From the NCBI RefSeq assembly GCF_019749295.1, contig NZ_JACWFG010000003.1, positions 4,890-57,700 of the forward strand: a stretch of DNA of 52,811 nucleotides, in the 5' to 3' direction. Under the pieces are notes generated by a model. It did not search any database, was not told where the DNA came from, and saw nothing but the letters and a program-made list of their open reading frames with translations. Position numbers and translations under genes: made by a program. Shown here piece after piece: positions 51,771 through 52,811 of this stretch (positions are counted from its first letter, which is position 1; each line of letters begins with the position of its first letter). This stretch comes from Neobacillus niacini (GTDB taxonomy: Bacteria > Bacillota > Bacilli > Bacillales > Cytobacillaceae).

Positions 51771-52681
51771 ATGGCCTATAAAGAGCGTATCGAGTCAGAT
51801 GAATTTAAATAGTATAAATCCTTGAACAATCGTAAGGTTTTATCCTTCAAGGAGAAAATAAACTATTTAAATCTTGAAAAAGGTTTTAAAGGGGAGGTTA
51901 TGTTTGATCAAATAATTGAAAAAAATCTGGACTCAAGAAAATTTTTAGTGTTGAATGATTTACTGCTAGAAACAAACTCTACAAATTTTCAAATAGACTC
52001 CTTTATCATTAGCGAAAGTACCAATTTTCCATGTGAAGTGAAAAATTTCGAAGGTGATTATTACTTTGAATCTGATCAGTTTTTTGCAATAAATGAAACT
52101 GAAATTCAGAATCCGCTAGACCAAATAAAAAGAAGTGATACTTTGCTCAGGCAAATGTTTCAAAAGAAAAAATACTCTACCTCCCTAAAATCAAACGTTT
52201 TCTTTGTCAATCCTGCATTTACCCTCTATCAGGCACCAATGCACAAGCCAATTATTTATCCAACACAACTTACTAAATACTTTGAGGAATTAAATGCGAT
52301 GCCCTCCGTACTAAACGAAAATCACTATAAACTTGCAGACTATCTAGTAAAGGAACATAAAATAACTTCTCCCTACACTCGATTACCCCTTATACATATG
52401 AGCAATTGAATAAAGGCTTGACCTGCTTCTCATGTCATTCCTTTTCAGTTAAAGCTGGAGAAACTAAAATTTTGTGCAGTTTATGCGGTTGTATAGAATT
52501 GGTCGAGGATGGGATACTGCGTTCAATAAGAGAACTACAGCTACTCTTTCCCGAAATAAAAATCACCACCAATTTGGTATTTGAATGGTGTAAGGTAATT
52601 GAATCTAAAAAACAGATTAGGCGAATTTTGAAAAAGAACTTCACAATAGTGGGAACGCGGCATTCTACGTACTATATGTAA
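51771..52681 (+). pseudogene. NERD-domain protein, disrupted by nonsense codon and frameshift
   Basis: A nuclease-related domain (NERD) gene in three pieces. An ATG at 51771, preceded by AAGGA, opens a frame (MAYKERIESDEFK) that meets TAG at 51810-51812, then continues in the same frame to 52409 with the NERD core (LEKGFKGEVMFDQ, LVLNDLLLE, QIDSFIIS, CEVKNFEGDYY). Near 52385 the frame shifts: the other frame reads PYTYEQLNKGL and runs to 52681 through a zinc-ribbon-like CFSCHSF and CSLCGC. Joining all three gives a protein of about 300 aa. The TTG at 51822 lacks a ribosome site, so it is not a convincing start. Confidence 0.78.
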
Positions 52682-52702
52682 TAATTTATCTGAATTGGTG
52701 GT

Positions 52703-52746
52703 GGAGTGACCGAATACTCTTTTCCATTTGGTCTTCGGTCACTCCA
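52703..52746 (+). repeat. Inverted copy at the head of the right repeat array
   Basis: GGAGTGACCGAA (52703-52714) is the exact complement of TTCGGTCACTCC (52734-52745), a 12-bp stem with a 19-nt loop that joins the pseudogene 3' end to the array. Confidence 0.7.
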
Positions 52747-52811
52747 GACCACTTGCATTTACCCAAACGCTTTTTCCGTATGCTCTTCGGTCACTCCAGA
52801 CACCCTGCATT
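52733..52811 (+). repeat. 52-bp tandem repeat array, right edge
   Basis: One full unit (52733-52784) and the start of a second (52785-52811), both opening CTTCGGTCACTCCAG, with CATTTACCCAAAC in the middle of the full unit. Head, middle block and 52-bp period match the left-edge array; the rest has diverged. It runs off the window. Confidence 0.88.

Noticed and set aside
52406..52681. Independent 91-aa zinc-ribbon gene starting at TTG
   Set aside because: No ribosome site precedes it, and its frame runs back in continuity with the NERD protein; it is better read as the shifted C terminus.

Overview
The window is chromosomal DNA from a low-GC, endospore-forming Bacillaceae bacterium (Bacillus, Neobacillus or a close genus). 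The evidence is a GerA-type germinant receptor operon, an SspL-type spore protein, bacilliredoxin, MntR, and a gene order that follows the B. subtilis yp region: msrB-msrA, ypmS-ypmR-ypmQ, degV-ypmP, acyltransferase-dfrA-thyA, ypjP-ypiP-brxA-ypgR, ypgQ, metA, cspD-ypeQ-ypeP, rnhA-sspL-ypcP, dynA. Species identity is not determined. There are no rRNA genes, tRNA genes, prophage, transposase or CRISPR array. Almost all genes lie on the minus strand. Shine-Dalgarno sequences are strong and move many starts inward from the longest open frame.

Layout. 1-135 is a 52-bp tandem repeat array that continues past the window edge; a related array occupies the right edge. 200-2700 holds methionine sulfoxide reductases B and A, then a stand-alone RsgA GTPase behind a leader that looks like a ribosome-controlled attenuator. 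2.8-5.7 kb holds a DUF4397 protein and ypmS-ypmR-ypmQ. 5.7-9.5 kb is a germinant receptor operon. 9.7-16.8 kb holds an MBL hydrolase, DegV, YpmP, TatA/TatC, a PlsC-like acyltransferase, DHFR-thymidylate synthase, and a secreted Pro-Pro-endopeptidase-like metalloprotease.

17.1-27.6 kb is a tellurium-resistance-type (Ter) stress island placed between thyA and ypjP, genes that are close neighbours in B. subtilis. It contains three TerD paralogs, TerC, TelA, YceG, and a biosynthetic set (CitE-like lyase, phosphoribosyltransferase-TRSP, StiP-PELOTA, HAD phosphatase). Two minus-strand operons begin at near-perfect extracytoplasmic sigma (SigW-type) promoters, TGAAAC-16-CGTA. An unrecognised small membrane protein sits between them on the opposite strand.

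27.7-42 kb returns to housekeeping genes: YpjP, a SAM methyltransferase, bacilliredoxin BrxA, CvfC, ABC-F YfmR, an HD pyrophosphatase, DegV, Fhs, MetA, MntR and TopB. 42.3-52.7 kb holds a cold-shock protein, two RNase H-fold proteins, an EamA transporter, SspL, flap endonuclease YpcP, a rhodanese, a two-headed dynamin, and a NERD-domain pseudogene broken by a nonsense codon and a frameshift.

The main unexplained structures are three intergenic arrays, each of exactly five 20-bp units (100 bp), each just beyond a terminator; two unrelated families of 52-bp-period repeats; the rsgA leader; and the operator-like inverted repeat over the ribosome binding site of the small membrane protein gene.
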